This document shows, piece by piece, positions 35,175 through 48,234 of a stretch of 64,000 nt of DNA; the stretch's first letter is position 1; every line of letters starts with the position of its first letter. Below the pieces are notes generated by a model, which made no database searches, had not been told where the DNA came from, and saw nothing but the letters and a program-made list of their open reading frames with translations. The position numbers and the translations under genes are program-made. This DNA comes from Leptobrachium leishanense (taxonomy: Eukaryota; Chordata; Amphibia; Anura; Megophryidae): contig CM019063.1 in assembly GCA_009667805.1 (NCBI GenBank), forward strand, positions 189,468,661 through 189,532,660. Direction: 5' to 3'.

Positions 35175-37320
35175 AATTTCTCCATATGGGGCATTTTCGA
35201 GGCCATTCGGCTATTTAGACAGCAGGCAGTTCGACAAATTTTGGCGAATTTCCAGCAAATACGGTCCCTGTTCGACAGCAATGAAATCCCCATAGAGAAG
35301 CAATGGTTAATCTATTCAGAGACACCGAACAGCAGAGAAATGACAGAGAAATGCCCTGATGTTCGGTGTTTTCATTCGACAGGTTTAACCACTTCAATGC
35401 GGAGGACGCGCTGAGCGCGTCCTCCGCATTACCGCTGCTGTGCGGAGGACGCGCTGAGCGCGTCCTCCCATTGGGGTCAGCGTTCGGCCAGGTTCCGGCT
35501 GATCGCTGGCCCCCCCGGTGCGGGCTGACATCCTCGATGTCAGCCTGGCATCCGGAACCGCAGCCGCCGGAATTAGGTGTCATCGCGGCAGCGCGATGAC
35601 ACCTAATTCAGGCGCCCCCCCCGCATGTGCGGAGGAGGCGCCTGAAAGGGAGGGGGGGAGGTCCTTCGGACCTCTCTCCCTCCCGATCGGCGGCGTTGCG
35701 GGGGTTAACCGAGGCACCATTTGGAAGGGCACAGCCTGCCCTTCCAAATGGTGCCTGGCATTAACCCCTGGGGAGCTGGATCGCGAATCGGCGCTGAAAA
35801 GGACTGGCGTCATCGTGCTCCCCCTGAGCGTAGCACGATGACGCCAGTCCTAGAGTTAACCCCTAACTGCCACCAACGGTGGAGATAGGGAGTTCCAATG
35901 AACTCCCTATCTCCCGATCCGTGGCAGTTAGGGGTTAATGTTTGGTATGGTTGGATCGGCCAGAGCATGGCCGTTCCAACGATACCAAACATGAAAGTGA
36001 AAAAAGTTTTTTAAAAAAAAAAAAAATTAAAAATAAAAATATATTTAAAAAAAAAATTATAAAAAAAAATAAACATTTTTTTTCTTTTTTTTGTTTTGTT
36101 AATGCAGCAATATTGTTCCCATTTCAATTATAATGTGAACAAGGATGCTGCACTAACAATTTTTGTATGCGGTGCGTTTGTTAAAAATCGCGTAATTTTC
36201 CCCAAAAAAAAATGTAACGAGACCCCATCTCTAATTTTTTTAACAAGCGCACCCCATACAAAATATAACCGCAATTGCTCGCATGTTAAAATGTGAAAAA
36301 AACCACTTTACACGTTGTAAATTATTGAAAATACATATTTTATTGCATTTTTTGTTATAATATACAGACATGACATAACGTATACATATAATAATGACAT
36401 ATTATGAATCTACCGAGTCTGACGGAAAGAACGATATATAATATGTCTGGGTAATATACTAAAATAAGCCTTCAAAACACGTTTAAACATGATGAGCAAA
36501 ACCGGTAAAAATGACCTCAGCACAGAGGTGTGAAAAGCCTCAGCAGCGAAAGGGTTAATCAGGCGAATCTCATAGCCTTCAATGTAAAAAATATTCAATT
36601 TTTATCCAATATCTAATAAAACATTTATTCTTTTCATCTGAAACAAAAAGTCTCTTTATTAATTTAAAAGAAAATTTAGTCATTTTTCGGAATTTGTTTG
36701 GCAAAAATTATTTTCAGATTTTTTTTAAATAACGGTTTTGCTTTCTACTGTAACAGACGTTTTTATTATTATTCATAGGACCTTATATGTTAATTCCAGA
36801 CATTTTCATCCAGTAGTTTTTTTTGCAAACAGCGTTTCAAATTTGACACTTTCAATCGTACTGTTTTTTTCTTTTTTTACCTGTCCAGTGGCTTGTCTGC
36901 TTTTTATTGCAGTTGGTCAGCGCTGTGTCCGGCGGCTCGTGGGCTGTGTTTTCTGGTTGTCCAGCGTGTTTGCGGCGGCTTTGAATAATTTTCGGCATGT
37001 TTGCAGCAGCTGTCCAGTGGGTTGGTGGCGAAAGGTGGCGTGTTTGCGGCGGCAGGTTTGTGGCAGCTTAGAGGATAGGATCCAATCTCATAATCGAATC
37101 GGATCCTAAAATTTCTGTCAATTGTTCTTAAAGAAAACTCACAGAAATTATCGGATCCGATAATTGTGGCGGTGTTGCGATGGCTTTTCCCCACACTTCA
37201 GGGACCCTGTGGTGAATGCTGAATTCACTGCAAGGTTGGGGAATTGAATTCCCAGAATTGCAGGGAACAAGAGAGAACTGAAATTCTGGTGACATTTCGG
37301 TGCTCTCTGAATAACCCTTT
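35175..37320. mobile_element. T-family variant (T6), split by P4
   Basis: Minus-oriented copy of the T4 subfamily. The left piece (35175-35388) holds the CCATTCGGCTATT and ATTCGACAGG blocks. The right piece (36555-37320) holds CAGGCGAATCTCATAGCC, the A/T-rich middle and the terminus CTCTCTGAATAACCC. The two pieces join at a single TTAA. The left terminus is eroded. Confidence 0.75.
35385..36558. mobile_element. P-family TTAA-flanked element (P4) with hairpin chain
   Basis: TTAA at 35385-35388 and 36555-36558. From 35396 to 35937 lie about nine near-perfect hairpins in a row: 17 bp arms at 35396-35430, 17 bp arms at 35571-35608, 20 bp arms at 35712-35756, 20 bp arms at 35800-35851 and a double stem at 35857-35937. 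The right half is AT-rich and nearly identical to P5. No transposase frame. Confidence 0.85.
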
Positions 37321-37399
37321 AAATGTCTTTTTAACACAAAGAGTCCACTAATAAAGACTTATAACGAGTGGCAGGGGTCGAGACAAGGTTGAAGGATGC

Positions 37400-37700
37400 T
37401 GTAGCGAGGCAGACCCGTCTAATGGATCGGGTGGAATCCTTGTAAGCCCAAATGGCCTTGCTTTCTGGTGCAGTGGAGACAGTAGAGGCTCGTCACTGCA
37501 AGAGGAATGTCTGGATATGGGGGATCCCCGACACTGTCCCTCAGATGCCTTACGTTAACAGGCTGGCATCTCATGTTCTAAAGGAACCATCTGGAGTTCC
37601 GTCTGTCTTTGCCACTGGTATGCATCTTCGCAAGGTGGCTGCGGCACCAGTGAATGCTCTGGGTGACGTGATCCCTGTTGCTGGGGATGCTGTTTCCAAG
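37400..37700 (+). pseudogene. Possible L1 ORF1 remnant
   Basis: The frame contains a block beginning RNVWIWGIPDTVPQ and, about 35 residues later, VNALGDVIPV. The spacing and pattern resemble the core of L1 ORF1 proteins (Arg-Arg-Asn...Ile-Arg-Gly-Ile-Pro, then Arg-Asp-Val-Ile). Many substitutions. Downstream to about 38630 there is AATAAAAAAAATTC, a possible L1 3' end. Family similarity is from memory of the motif only. Confidence 0.4.
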
Positions 37701-38635
37701 CGTCGCCTGATGTTTTCTCCTGCTGCCAGCGCTGCGATTATTTTTGTCATTGTCATTTTTGACCTTGTTCAATGACTTACCTTTTCTGACATTGATGGCT
37801 TGGAGGCGATTTTCAGGATGTACCTGCATTTTACTGTGCAGCGGGGTCCATTATCGTTGGGGGGTGGGTGGAGGGATTCTTGTCCATTACCTAAGATAAT
37901 GTGAGTTGCCCGGTCACTACTCCCGAGGAGGCATGGCATCTCCTGCATTCCCTGGGATTTTCATCTGATCAGATTCCTGCAGACCTGGGCCCTTGTGACC
38001 CCCTGACCCTGGCTAGAATTGTGTGCCCCCCACCTTTCTTATAGCTGATTCTCACACCTTTGTATTTTCCTTTTTTACCCCCCACTTGATGGCCGCGACT
38101 ATGCATTTATGGGGACTGCTCCTGAGACTCGTAGATGGTGTTCTAAGGTGTGCCCCCTCCCTTTTTTTGTGTGGGGACACAGATTGATCCAGGTGAGCCA
38201 TTGGAGAGGCAACCTAAGCTCTGTTCACCCCATTTGGCCCTGGATATCCCAGCCATGTGACTCCTTCCTAGGCCTCCGATTTCCTACTCGGGCATCCTAC
38301 CGGCAGTTCGCTACTCTTTGCTTCCCCCTCACCTGCTTCTGGGGATTGTTCCCCCCCCACACTCCCTGGAACGCATTATATATATATATATATATTTTTT
38401 TTGGATAACTTCATTGCTTTCCCTGCATTTGTTATTTGGCAGTTGTTTCTTTTTATTCTGTCTATTTTTTTTCTGTTGCATTTCTTATTCTTATGCTGGT
38501 CCTGTGTGGCCTCTTTCTTTATGCTGTGTCTGACATTTTATATGACGTGCCACCTTATGTTATTGTGCACTTCTGTAAGGCATATATTTCTCTTAAATAA
38601 AAAAAATTCAATACAAAAAATTTTAAAAGATAGAG
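37701..38635 (+). mobile_element. Possible L1 3' portion
   Basis: Pyrimidine-rich sequence with a TA dinucleotide run at 38378-38395, ending in TTAAATAAAAAAAATTCAAT and poly-A-like sequence at 38590-38630. Compatible with an old L1 3' UTR; no ORF2 domain seen here. Confidence 0.3.
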
Positions 38636-38639
38636 CAAG

Positions 38640-39050
38640 GGAAAAAAAAAAAGAGGTTTGTGAGGGTCCTGAGAACAAGCAATGGCACCAGTGGCCTGCT
38701 CTACGGTGGGGCCCGCTCAGGTCTCACAAGATTTTAGCTCAATTGTGCCATTACAGGGACAACTGCTCCATATGCAAATCAGACGCAATCACCCAGAAAG
38801 GGTGGCCAGCACTGATTATCAAGGACGTTATCTCTGCTCGAGAGGTGCAGCAACACCTGGCTATCATTTCAGCCTTGTTAGGCCTTATCGGAAGGGTATA
38901 TATAAGAAGTTTGTTGTCACCTAAGTAATGGCGTTCCCACCTTCCATCCCCTAGAAACATGAGAAACATCATATGACCTCATATAGAGAAGAGTGGCTAC
39001 GGCCTCGAAAACCCATCCCAAGCAGAAACTATTTGGTCATCCCTCAGAAT
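38640..39050. other. Interval of uncertain nature
   Basis: Could be the 3' UTR of the minus-strand L1 fragment at 39051-39445. No independent signal. Confidence 0.3.
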
Positions 39051-39445
39051 CTATAACGGAGGAGTAACTTGTGCTTCAGCTTCAAAACTGGGAACAAATT
39101 CTAGCCATCTCTTCCATATAGCATGAAAGCGGTCATATTTTCCAGTGGGAGTGTACAACATATACTTAAAAGCCCTAATTGACTCAACCCTTATCACCCA
39201 GTACCCGATTGTAGGCCTGTTAGTATGCTTCCAGAAAGTGGGTATCGGGGAACGAGTCGCCAAGAGCAATATCAATAGCAAAGAATTTTTATAGATTTCT
39301 TGGGAGTATCGGACCATGTTGAGGATATAGAATTCCGGAGACTGAGGAAACTCTTCCTGGAGTATATCTGTCACATGCTCTATAATATAGGACCAATACG
39401 TCGTAGCCTGCGACACAGTCACCAAATATGCACAAAGCTGCCATT
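39051..39445 (-). pseudogene. L1-type LINE ORF2 C-terminal fragment
   Basis: A 147-codon open frame (39051-39494). It contains LLLATRSPIPTFWK, then IGYWVIRVESIR and YDRFHAIWKRWLEF. The order A-R..I...WK, W...V, F...W..W is the C-terminal pattern of vertebrate L1 and Tx1-type ORF2 proteins. The catalytic RT part is absent. The first residues of the frame are T-element sequence, so the true fragment ends near 39445. Confidence 0.6.
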
Positions 39446-39448
39446 GGC

Positions 39449-39731
39449 TATGGGGTTCGCCTGAATAAACCTTCCGAATGAAACCACCGAACAACAGGGC
39501 ATTTCAGCAACTTTTCACTGCTGTTAAATGTTCTCTAAATAGATTAACCATTAATTCTGTATGTGGGATTTCACTGCCTTCGAACAGGCACTGTACTTGC
39601 TGGCAGTTCGGCAAAATTTGGCAAACTGCCTGCTTTCTTTAATAGCCGATTGGCCCCGAAATGGCACCATATGGGGAAATTCCCTGTTCGGTGACATTTT
39701 GGGGCCAGATCGGCTCTCTCTGAATAACCCC
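39449..39731. mobile_element. T-family right-hand fragment (T7)
   Basis: Starts in the GGGTTCGCCTGAATAAACC block and runs to the terminus CTCTCTGAATAACCCC. The left two thirds are missing. Confidence 0.75.
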
Positions 39732-39734
39732 TTA

Positions 39735-41511
39735 TATTTATTAGGACTTCAAAGGGCAACATATATTTGACCACCTGAATTTAAGTTTTATAGTGTTTGG
39801 GAGTTGGGACCAAATTGATCTCAGGTCCCTCTGCAACAAACGTGTTTCAAAGTGTTCCTCCTCAACGTGTACCCTAGCATTGACGTGTTACAGTTATATA
39901 AGGATAAATAATGCTTTCTTGCTGTTCATCTCCTTTGTGCTGCATTGTTTTATCTGAAATCATCTTGTATTGCATTATTGAGTTACATTGCAGTAGTTTG
40001 TACATGGCCTGTATCCTTATACACTGTCATCAATGGCAATACTGTACATGAACTCACAATTTTCAACAACATTGTTTCTTTCATATTGTATTGTTTTCAT
40101 TGTTTGATAACTGACATCTGCGTTTGCTTCTTCAAGGATGTTCATTCACTACTTTACTTTGCACTATTCCCTTACCTTAGCATACAGTCAAATAGGCACA
40201 GTTCAGTGAAGTGCTGAGTATATTTCAGTCAATAACGTTAAAGCCCTATTCTATTTTAGGCCAAGGAGACAAAAGCAAAACCATACAATTGCTAGGTTTT
40301 CCCTTATTATACTCATGTAAGGGCTTATGTAGAGTGCATATTTATTAGTCCATCTACTGCTTTGGAGAGGCCACTTTAATTGGCTTTTCGGATGCGACCT
40401 TTAATGATTTCGTTTTTGGAAACATGACAGAGGATCCATCTGTCAGTTACTTAGTTCCAGCAAAATATGTCTCATTTGCTTCCTTGTTGTTTGAACAAAA
40501 TATGATTTTTTTTTTTTAGAACATGAATACATTTTTATCACAGTACATCCCAATCAATACTCCCATCACCCGTAGAAAGCATCTCCTTAACAATAGAGTA
40601 GATTTTAATATCTATTCTACACTGTGTTTGTTTTTGTTCAACATAAGAACACCTATACTGATGAAGAAGACACTGTATATAGCATAGGTTTTGATTAGTG
40701 AGCAGGCTGCATGGCTTTGAGTGGTAAGAGCTACAGTCACACAATAGCTTTTGGGCTGGAAGATGCTTGGCTGCAATCTTAGGATACATCTATCAAACTA
40801 CATTACTACTCTAAACTATTTGTCTTTTTCTATAATGCATTAATACCGTTAGAATTTCTTGCTGAAAAGCATTTGTATATTTTAATTCCTATAATATGTT
40901 ATATGACAAAGCACAGAAGTTATTATTTGTGAAGTCAGTCTCGCCCAGCATACTCTTATCACTGTTACACTCACTTGTCCATAGGGTCTCCTACTGCAAA
41001 AATTAATATATTACACTTTATCTAATGCTTACATGGATCGCCTGTTAGGTGAAAATATGTGAATAGGGTTGTATTTGTAAGGGCCATTGGTGTGTGTTTT
41101 TAATGCTTGAGTAGGTTAGGGCATTTGTGTATATGCAGATGTGTAATTGATCTTTGTATTGTGTGAATTCATAGGAGTGCACATAAATATTAAAGTATGG
41201 TATAGGAAGCAGCGCAATATGGTTGATATTGTAAGGTGCCGGTATCGACTGAGTACCGGCTAAGCAGGTTTGTGAGCCCAATGTGCAGTAAAGGGTGGAG
41301 CATGTCAATGTGCAGTAAAGGGTGGAGCTGCAGAGGGACAGTCTGAGTTCATGCCATCCCACTGCAGCCAACGGTGCGCACGCTGGCTGCGGGGAGAGGC
41401 CAAGGCGGCCCAGTGAAGTCAGCAGGGCATACCAGTACACCCTGCGTCTTCAATGCCCACCTGCCGCAGGGACAGCATAGAACATCTTGGGGTGGGAACA
41501 TTTTTATATTA
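39735..41511. other. Interval without recognised features
   Basis: No TE terminus or domain-bearing frame. A 27 bp direct repeat (AATGTGCAGTAAAGGGTGGA plus GC) occurs twice at about 41279-41330. Confidence 0.45.
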
Positions 41512-41629
41512 TACACTGATCAGCAAAAACATTAAATCCACCTACCTAATATCTTGTAGGTCCCATACACAAAGACATTAGCAGCAGATCCTTTAAGTAC
41601 TACGAATTGTGAGGTGGAGTCTCCATGGA

Positions 41630-41863
41630 TCAGATGTGTTGTTCCAGCACATTCCACAGATTCTCAAAAGGATTGAAATCTTGGGAATCTGGAGGCAACA
41701 CCATAACTTCTTCGGTATGTTCCTCAAACCATTCTGGAATTTTTTTGCAGTGTGACAGGTATACATTATCCTGCTGAAAGAGGCCACTGTCATCTGGTAA
41801 CACCATTGATATGAAGTTGTGTACATAGTCTACAACAATCTCTAGGTAGGTGGTACATCTCAA
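41630..41863 (-). pseudogene. Tc1-like transposase C-terminal fragment
   Basis: 77 codons, including LPDDSGLFQQDNVYLSHC and LPPDSQDFNPFENLWNVLEQ. The QQDN Asp and the FENLW Glu correspond to the second Asp and the Glu of the DDE triad of Tc1 transposases. The frame breaks on both sides, so no full protein remains. Confidence 0.85.
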
Positions 41864-42245
41864 GTGTCTCCTGACATCTTTCTATCATGGGCAGCATTAT
41901 GGGTTTCAACAATTTGAACTACAGTAGCTTTTCTACATGATCAGACCAGATGGACTAGCCTTTGCTACACAAGCGTATCAATAAACCTTGGGCACCTATT
42001 ACCCAGAGTCTGGTTCACTGGTTGTCCTTCCTTGCACCATTTGTGGTAGCTACTTTCCACTGCACACTGGGAACACCCCACCGGACTTGCTGTTTTGGAG
42101 ATGTTCTGACCCAGGTGTCTAGTTTGGCCCTTGTTGCTCTTTTTGCTTGACCACGGTTTGGCCCGTGTTGCTCTTTTCGCTTGACCATTTTTCCTGCTTT
42201 CAACATACGAAATTCAAGAACTGATTGTTCACTTGCTGTCTAATA

Positions 42246-42778
42246 CACTGCCAAACCAAAAATAGTCGCATACTCTAATATTTTGTCACACCACCTTTAA
42301 CTTTGTTTATGGCATGTATTCGCCGTGGCATTGTTTCGATAAGCTTATGCTATGTCACACTATTTATATCCGTGTAGACATGCATGGATTTCTCACCAAG
42401 ATCTTGTATTGATTGGAAAGTCAGAGCGCTGCATAAAGTCTTTTCCACCACATCCCAAAGATTCTGTATGGGGTTATGGTCTGGACTCTAAGGTGGCCAA
42501 TCCAAGTGTGAAAATTATGTCTCATGCTCCCTGAACCACTCTTGCACAACTTGAGCCAAACAAATCATGCCATTTTCATCTTGGAATGTTCACACGCTAG
42601 CATGGATGAAAAAATCCATTGATAGGAAAACCTGCATATTCAGTATATACAGATGGTCAGCTGACCTCATTTTTTTGGCACATAACATTGCTGAACCTTG
42701 AGCTGATCAACTGATACAACACAGATCATTACAGGCTTGTATGGAAGGTGGTTACTTTTTGTTTGGTGAGACATTGTG
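42246..42778 (-). mobile_element. Second Tc1-like element, internally deleted, nested
   Basis: 533 bp between CACTGCCAAACCAAAAAT and TTTTTGTTTGGTGAGACATTGTG (roughly inverted), flanked by TA at 42244-42245 and 42779-42780. Minus-strand translation of 42380-42500 gives the transposase end, SPDHNPIQNLWDVVEKTL, preceded by a stop. It belongs to a different Tc1 lineage from its host element. Confidence 0.8.
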
Positions 42779-42870
42779 TATCCCAGCCCTTGACAGAGGT
42801 CATTGTAAAAATATAATCAATGTTATTTGCTTCACCTGTCAGTGGTTTTAAAGTTGTTGCTGATAGTGTA

Positions 42871-45800
42871 TTTTATTCTTTTGGACTTTGCAATATTTCA
42901 ATATGGACGTCATTTTTTTTCTTTTCAGGTCTATTCTTCCCAATACATAAACAATGCGTAGGAATCTTACAAAGTGGATTAGGTTTAGCACATCTTTATG
43001 ATTTTATATATTTTTTCATTATCAGTAAGATTGTAAGGTTCTCATAGTAGCAATGCTTCTAGTGCCAAAACTTACTGTAGGTTGAAATTGTCTTTTTAAC
43101 CAGTTTTGGGAATTTTAAGTAGCATTATATACTAGATACACATTGTTCATAATAGTCAAAAATTATAATTATTATCACCCTTCCCAATTACATTTTTACC
43201 TTCTGAATTCTTTGCTATATTTTTGTGTTGTCTCCTGCCTGGGGCGTTCATGTGAAATGCCATTATGAATGGTGTTAGTATCCAAAAGAAAGGCGATAAT
43301 ATAACTCAACTTATGGTTTTCTGCAGAACAGATGTAAAAGAAGTTGTGTACAATACAGCATGATCAGAAGTTATGTGCAGTGAAGTATTTAATACCTTGT
43401 AAGAAGTGTAATCGTTGACTAATGGTGTAACGTCATAAAAAAGCAACTTTCGTGTTGATTCTGGAAATCGTTAAATATATAAAGCATAAAACCTATTACT
43501 AATTACAGAAAAATTTACTCTCCAACAGCAAAAAAAAATTTTTTTTACTTTCCTAGTTCTGAAGTGTTCTAACAGGTTACTATTGCAATTTTAGCTGACT
43601 TTTTACAGATGAGAGCCATGAGTATTTTATCTATGGTTGTGGTTGTGTACCTGTGTCGTTACTCTGAGAAATACTTTGTGGAGACAAGTGTCTTGTTGCT
43701 CTGTCAGATTATTAGGGGTTAATGTCCATTTGGAAAGCAAAGCAAGAAGATCTGTTTTATTATTTTTTTCCTCTAGTCAATTTGCAGTATGATTGAGTTT
43801 GAACAGCATTATGGACGGAAGGACATTAATAGGATTCTCAGCAGAGCAGGCCAAGGTTCCTGAGAGACTGTAGCACTTGAACTAAAAATTACTAATAAAA
43901 TCAGAGAGCTATAAGCTGGCATTCTAGAGGGGCATTACTTTTATGTCAGGGGCCAAATGCTAAACATGAGTCCAAACAGTAGAGTTTTTTTAAAAAAAAA
44001 CCTTTTAGACAGTTTCCTATTTTCAGATGGTCACCATTGGTAACCTAAACTATAAATCCCATAATTCTCTGCATGACGACATTCTAAATGACCATTGTAG
44101 GAATTGTAATGCAGAAACACCTGGAGTAAGGTAAGCCATAATTCCTATAACTTAGAGTACATACTTTTATACAATATAGGTGTTGGATCTTAAGCGAAAA
44201 CCTAAAAAGGGGCAAAAAAATTTGCGATGTGACTTTAGACTTCTTTTTTACCAACTGCTAGATACTTAGGAGGAGCAGAAAAAAGACATTTCATTTGTAG
44301 TTTACTGCATTGCTTCTTTTTTAGAAAATACACTATAAGTAATACGTTAAAATATCCGAGTTACACGGTTCACTAACCCTTTGAGTACGATGGAGACTTA
44401 ATTAAACATTAATTTACTCATGCATTTTTACCGTATGAATTTAGTTCATGAAAACTAGCGATGCTCCTTAATTCCTACTCTTTTAACACACTACAGAGAA
44501 TTTTAATTGCGGCATTATTAAGTCAACTTTAAAATTTATTCAAGAGGATAAAATATATTGGCATGATATGATATGATCAGAGATACCGCATCAAAACCAA
44601 GAGAGTTTTATACATAATCCGCCTATGGGATTTAGATTAAAAATAAAATACAGAAGACGGGAATTTATTGAGCACATGGGTGGGACAGCAACGGTAATAA
44701 GCTTGATTATCTGACGACATTATAAGAATTTATCTAAATGCAAAATCGTTTGCATTGTCTGTCTCAAATCTGTATATACTATAAACCTCTAGCATTCGGC
44801 TTATGAATATATATTTTTAATACTATTATGTGCAGAAAAAGGAGTTTTAAATACAACGAGCCGTATATATCATGTCAGTATGGATTATTTATTTGTTCTT
44901 TAGAATATATATTATGTGCTAATTCACACAGTATGTATATATAAAAGCGATGTAATTTTGAAGCAAATAAAACTCCATCAATTCCGTACAAGTAACTACA
45001 TTTCGTTAGTGTCTATTTCTTTTTTTGTTACATTTTTGAAAATACATTTTCAATTTTAGATATTTTTTAATTTGTATGAAATATCTGTAAATTTCAAACT
45101 TTTAAATGTAAAAATTATAAAAATATGTTCTCAGGTTTGAGATACTTTTAGGACTGGCATAATTTGTGAATTTATATATATTTTTTGCATTGTAAGTGAC
45201 AGTCGCATATTCCTTACTGTCTGAATTACATATATCACACTTTATACTTCCAATATGCCCTTATGAGTTATGACAGGCATTTCTGGCATAAACGGAGATA
45301 CATTTTTCACTGTGTTAGAATCCTCATAAATAATTGTCTGTGTAGTCTTGATTCATGAAGGCTTTAAAGCGGATACTATGCACACAACTAATTTAATATA
45401 ATTTCTTAACTGACTTGCCTCGGAGCATGATTATACATATGTTTCATTGTAATGTGGCCCTTACAAATTACAATGCAATGCAAACAAGAGCAGGCGTCTT
45501 TGAATGAAAGCTTTTATATATATATATGTATGTTTTTCTTTTTTTCCCCAGTCATATCTTCTTGAACATTGAATTATCTCTGCAGATGTTATTACAAAGT
45601 ACAGCATCATTTATACTGCCAATGCAATAATTAGATTTTTATTGGTTTCAGTAATTTTAGAAAATTGCTTCACTTTGGATAATGTGCTTTCATACAGACT
45701 GTTCTCCATTGATCTCACCAATGACAATTATTAGACTTCTACAAAATGAAATGCTTTCTCTATGTCAAGAAATAAAAAAAATAAAATAGTGGTTTCAGTG

Positions 45801-48234
45801 ATTGGAAGTCCGGAAAACACAATGGTAAACTAATCATTGAATTGGACAAATGTCTGCCAAAGAGACATGAATATATATTCATTATTTACCTAATGGACAA
45901 GCAGAAAAGGTTAATTAATTGCATAGGTAATATAATTAAAAATAAAACTTGCACTATTTGCATAGCTTTTCTAAGCAAGTATATGATATGTATATAATTA
46001 TCATTTTTTACAAAGCATGCATTCGATCTATAGTATTAAAATAAAATTCATATCACTCTATACTCTACGAATTTGATTATAATAATTAGATTATACATTG
46101 GAAATTAGATTTTGTACTTCGGAAAAAATATATCAACTCATCTACCTGTTGCAAAGCAGGAAAACATCACAGAAAAAAAAGAAGAAGCCAGCAACACAAG
46201 AACTTTTATTTTCATCATGTACGGCAACAAGCTAAATAAACATCTGCGTCTTGAAAGTTAAAGGTGGTGAGTCTATATTTTCCAACAAGTAATCATAATT
46301 AAAAAAAATAAGGAACAGGAAACAAAAGCTCCAGCTAATAGAAAAACATTTTCTTGTTGATTATGTGTGGAAAGACGCTCAGAGAAAACCTCATCAGATA
46401 TAATTTGCCGCATGGCCGTGCTTTTGACAAACTGGTAATTATTAGGGTGAAGATGTTTTAGCTCTCTTGTGAAGGATATATTTGACTAAGGGCTGGAGTA
46501 GAGCAAGATCACAAAGTGGTGGGGAGGAGGGATGAGTGCAATTTTCCTACATTTGCTGCTAAAATTGGGGAACCAATTTGAAGTGCTCGTCAGGAGTTCC
46601 ACGTATAGAAAGAGTTCAGAGTAAATAAATATAGATATAATAGCATGAAATAACAGGGTCATGGGTCAGCGTTGGGGAGGCGGTCAGGGAGACGAGAGAG
46701 AGGCCTAAACATATAATATTTAGGAACACAAGTGAGATGTAATGCGGAAAACAATCTGCATTTAGATGGGATAAGTGTGGATACAGAAAGCCGTGTGTTT
46801 CGCCGGGCTTGGCATTCAAGCTTTTAATTATGATTCCTTGGGTAAATGAAATCCTCAGAGTAAAAACCCCTCAGTAGGACAGGAGGGGAGTTGGAGGCTT
46901 TGTTCTGCTGTTGTGTAGATCTGAGGTTTAACGGAATTTGTTTTTCTTTGAGAAAGTTGTCCAATTAGCCATACAGCTACGTGAAGTGTATTGACAGGCA
47001 ATAGATCTAATAAGGAAAGGAGGAGAGGGACACATGCGGGTTGCAGAAGCTTTCCCTGTTCAAACTCTTCTCGTTTCACTAACAGGTGAAAGGATTTCAG
47101 TGATCCGGAATACACTGTCTCCAGTGCTATTTGTGCATGTGAATAAAGAGCTAATACCTGCATGCTTTATGGTCATTCGTGACCAAGGAACGCCATGTAG
47201 ACACATTCCTTGGAACACTTGTGGAGCAGTGTCCCAACAGCTAAACACAGTAACACAAGTGGAAGGGACTTAGGACAGACATATGGCTCCAGCAGAAGGA
47301 TAAGGATCAAACACGCCTAATCTTTTACAGCACGTGAGACAGTGGAAAGTTGGGTGGAACCAACATGTCTTTTAAACTTAAACTCATACCATACAATTAC
47401 ACAATTAGAAGAAGGGATTTATGCTACAAAGGAGCCAAGCACACACTCTTTTCTCTACTTTTGATATTTCATTTTCTAAAATATCCAAATCATAAAAAAA
47501 TGGCTCACATTTAATTATCTTAAGTACACAGAAGTCACGTCTTAAAAAAATATGAAAAATATATATATGTATTTTATATAAACATACCTTACATTCACGC
47601 ACCCACTCAAACACTTACCCATGCATTTTCGTGTACTCTTAGCTATATATTTCTGCAAAACACACTTAGCCATACATTTACACACAATTCACCATACAGT
47701 TGCACAGACACAAAGACATCGATATACAAACCAAAAAGAAAATATAGTCTGTTGATCTATAACTCCCGTATATCTATTTTAAACAAAAATAGAAGGTTTA
47801 TGTTAAGCTGAATGGCCATTAAAGTGTCAAGCCCTCCTGCGGTGTCAATGCAACCTCTCAAGGTGTGTCCTAAACTAATGTCACCATATAGCCTACCGCT
47901 TTTTCTCAACTAAGAGACAAATTGGTGGGTTTATATTTATACCTTCACGAAACACATTTCCACTTTGAGATAAAAAGAATAGATAGTGGGGACAGCAACA
48001 AAAAATTTCCTGGTTGCAAATTTAGGATATATAGAAAAATACATACAAAGTGGACCCTTTCCCTAAACGGGTGATTTTTTTTTAATCAGCAAACATTAAT
48101 ACAATGGTAATGTATAGAGTGTATTTTTCAGACATTTTCCATTCTTAGGTCAAATGGCTTCCGGAATTTCAGATTTGGCATCACCTGGACTGATTCTTTA
48201 GAAAAAAAATATTAGACTCCGATCCCACTCAGAA
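42871..48234. other. 5.4 kb interval with no recognisable transposon
   Basis: The longest stretch in the window without TE termini, LINE tails or tandem arrays. AT-rich, and particularly so between 44 and 46.3 kb. Frames are short and without recognisable domains (longest 102 codons, minus, 46855-47163). Could be single-copy intron or intergenic DNA; conservation cannot be judged from this sequence alone. Confidence 0.5.

Larger units (their letters stand above)
41514..42868 (-). mobile_element. Tc1-like transposon, degenerate, interrupted by a second Tc1-like element
   Basis: The left end CACTGATCAGCAAAAACATT follows TA. The right end CACCTGTCAGTGG...TGCTGATAGTG precedes TA at 42869-42870. 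CACTGATCAGC ends are a known style of vertebrate Tc1 elements. Transposase remnants are on the minus strand. The copy continues across the nested element at 42246-42778. Confidence 0.8.

Noticed and set aside
35366..35841. Frames of 77-158 codons over P4 and P5 (also 61086-61788)
   Set aside because: They run through hairpin arms, so both strands are open by symmetry. No transposase motif.
46855..47163. 102-codon minus frame in the TE-poor island
   Set aside because: A single frame with no domain, no splice context that I could support and no homologue I recognise. It could be chance.
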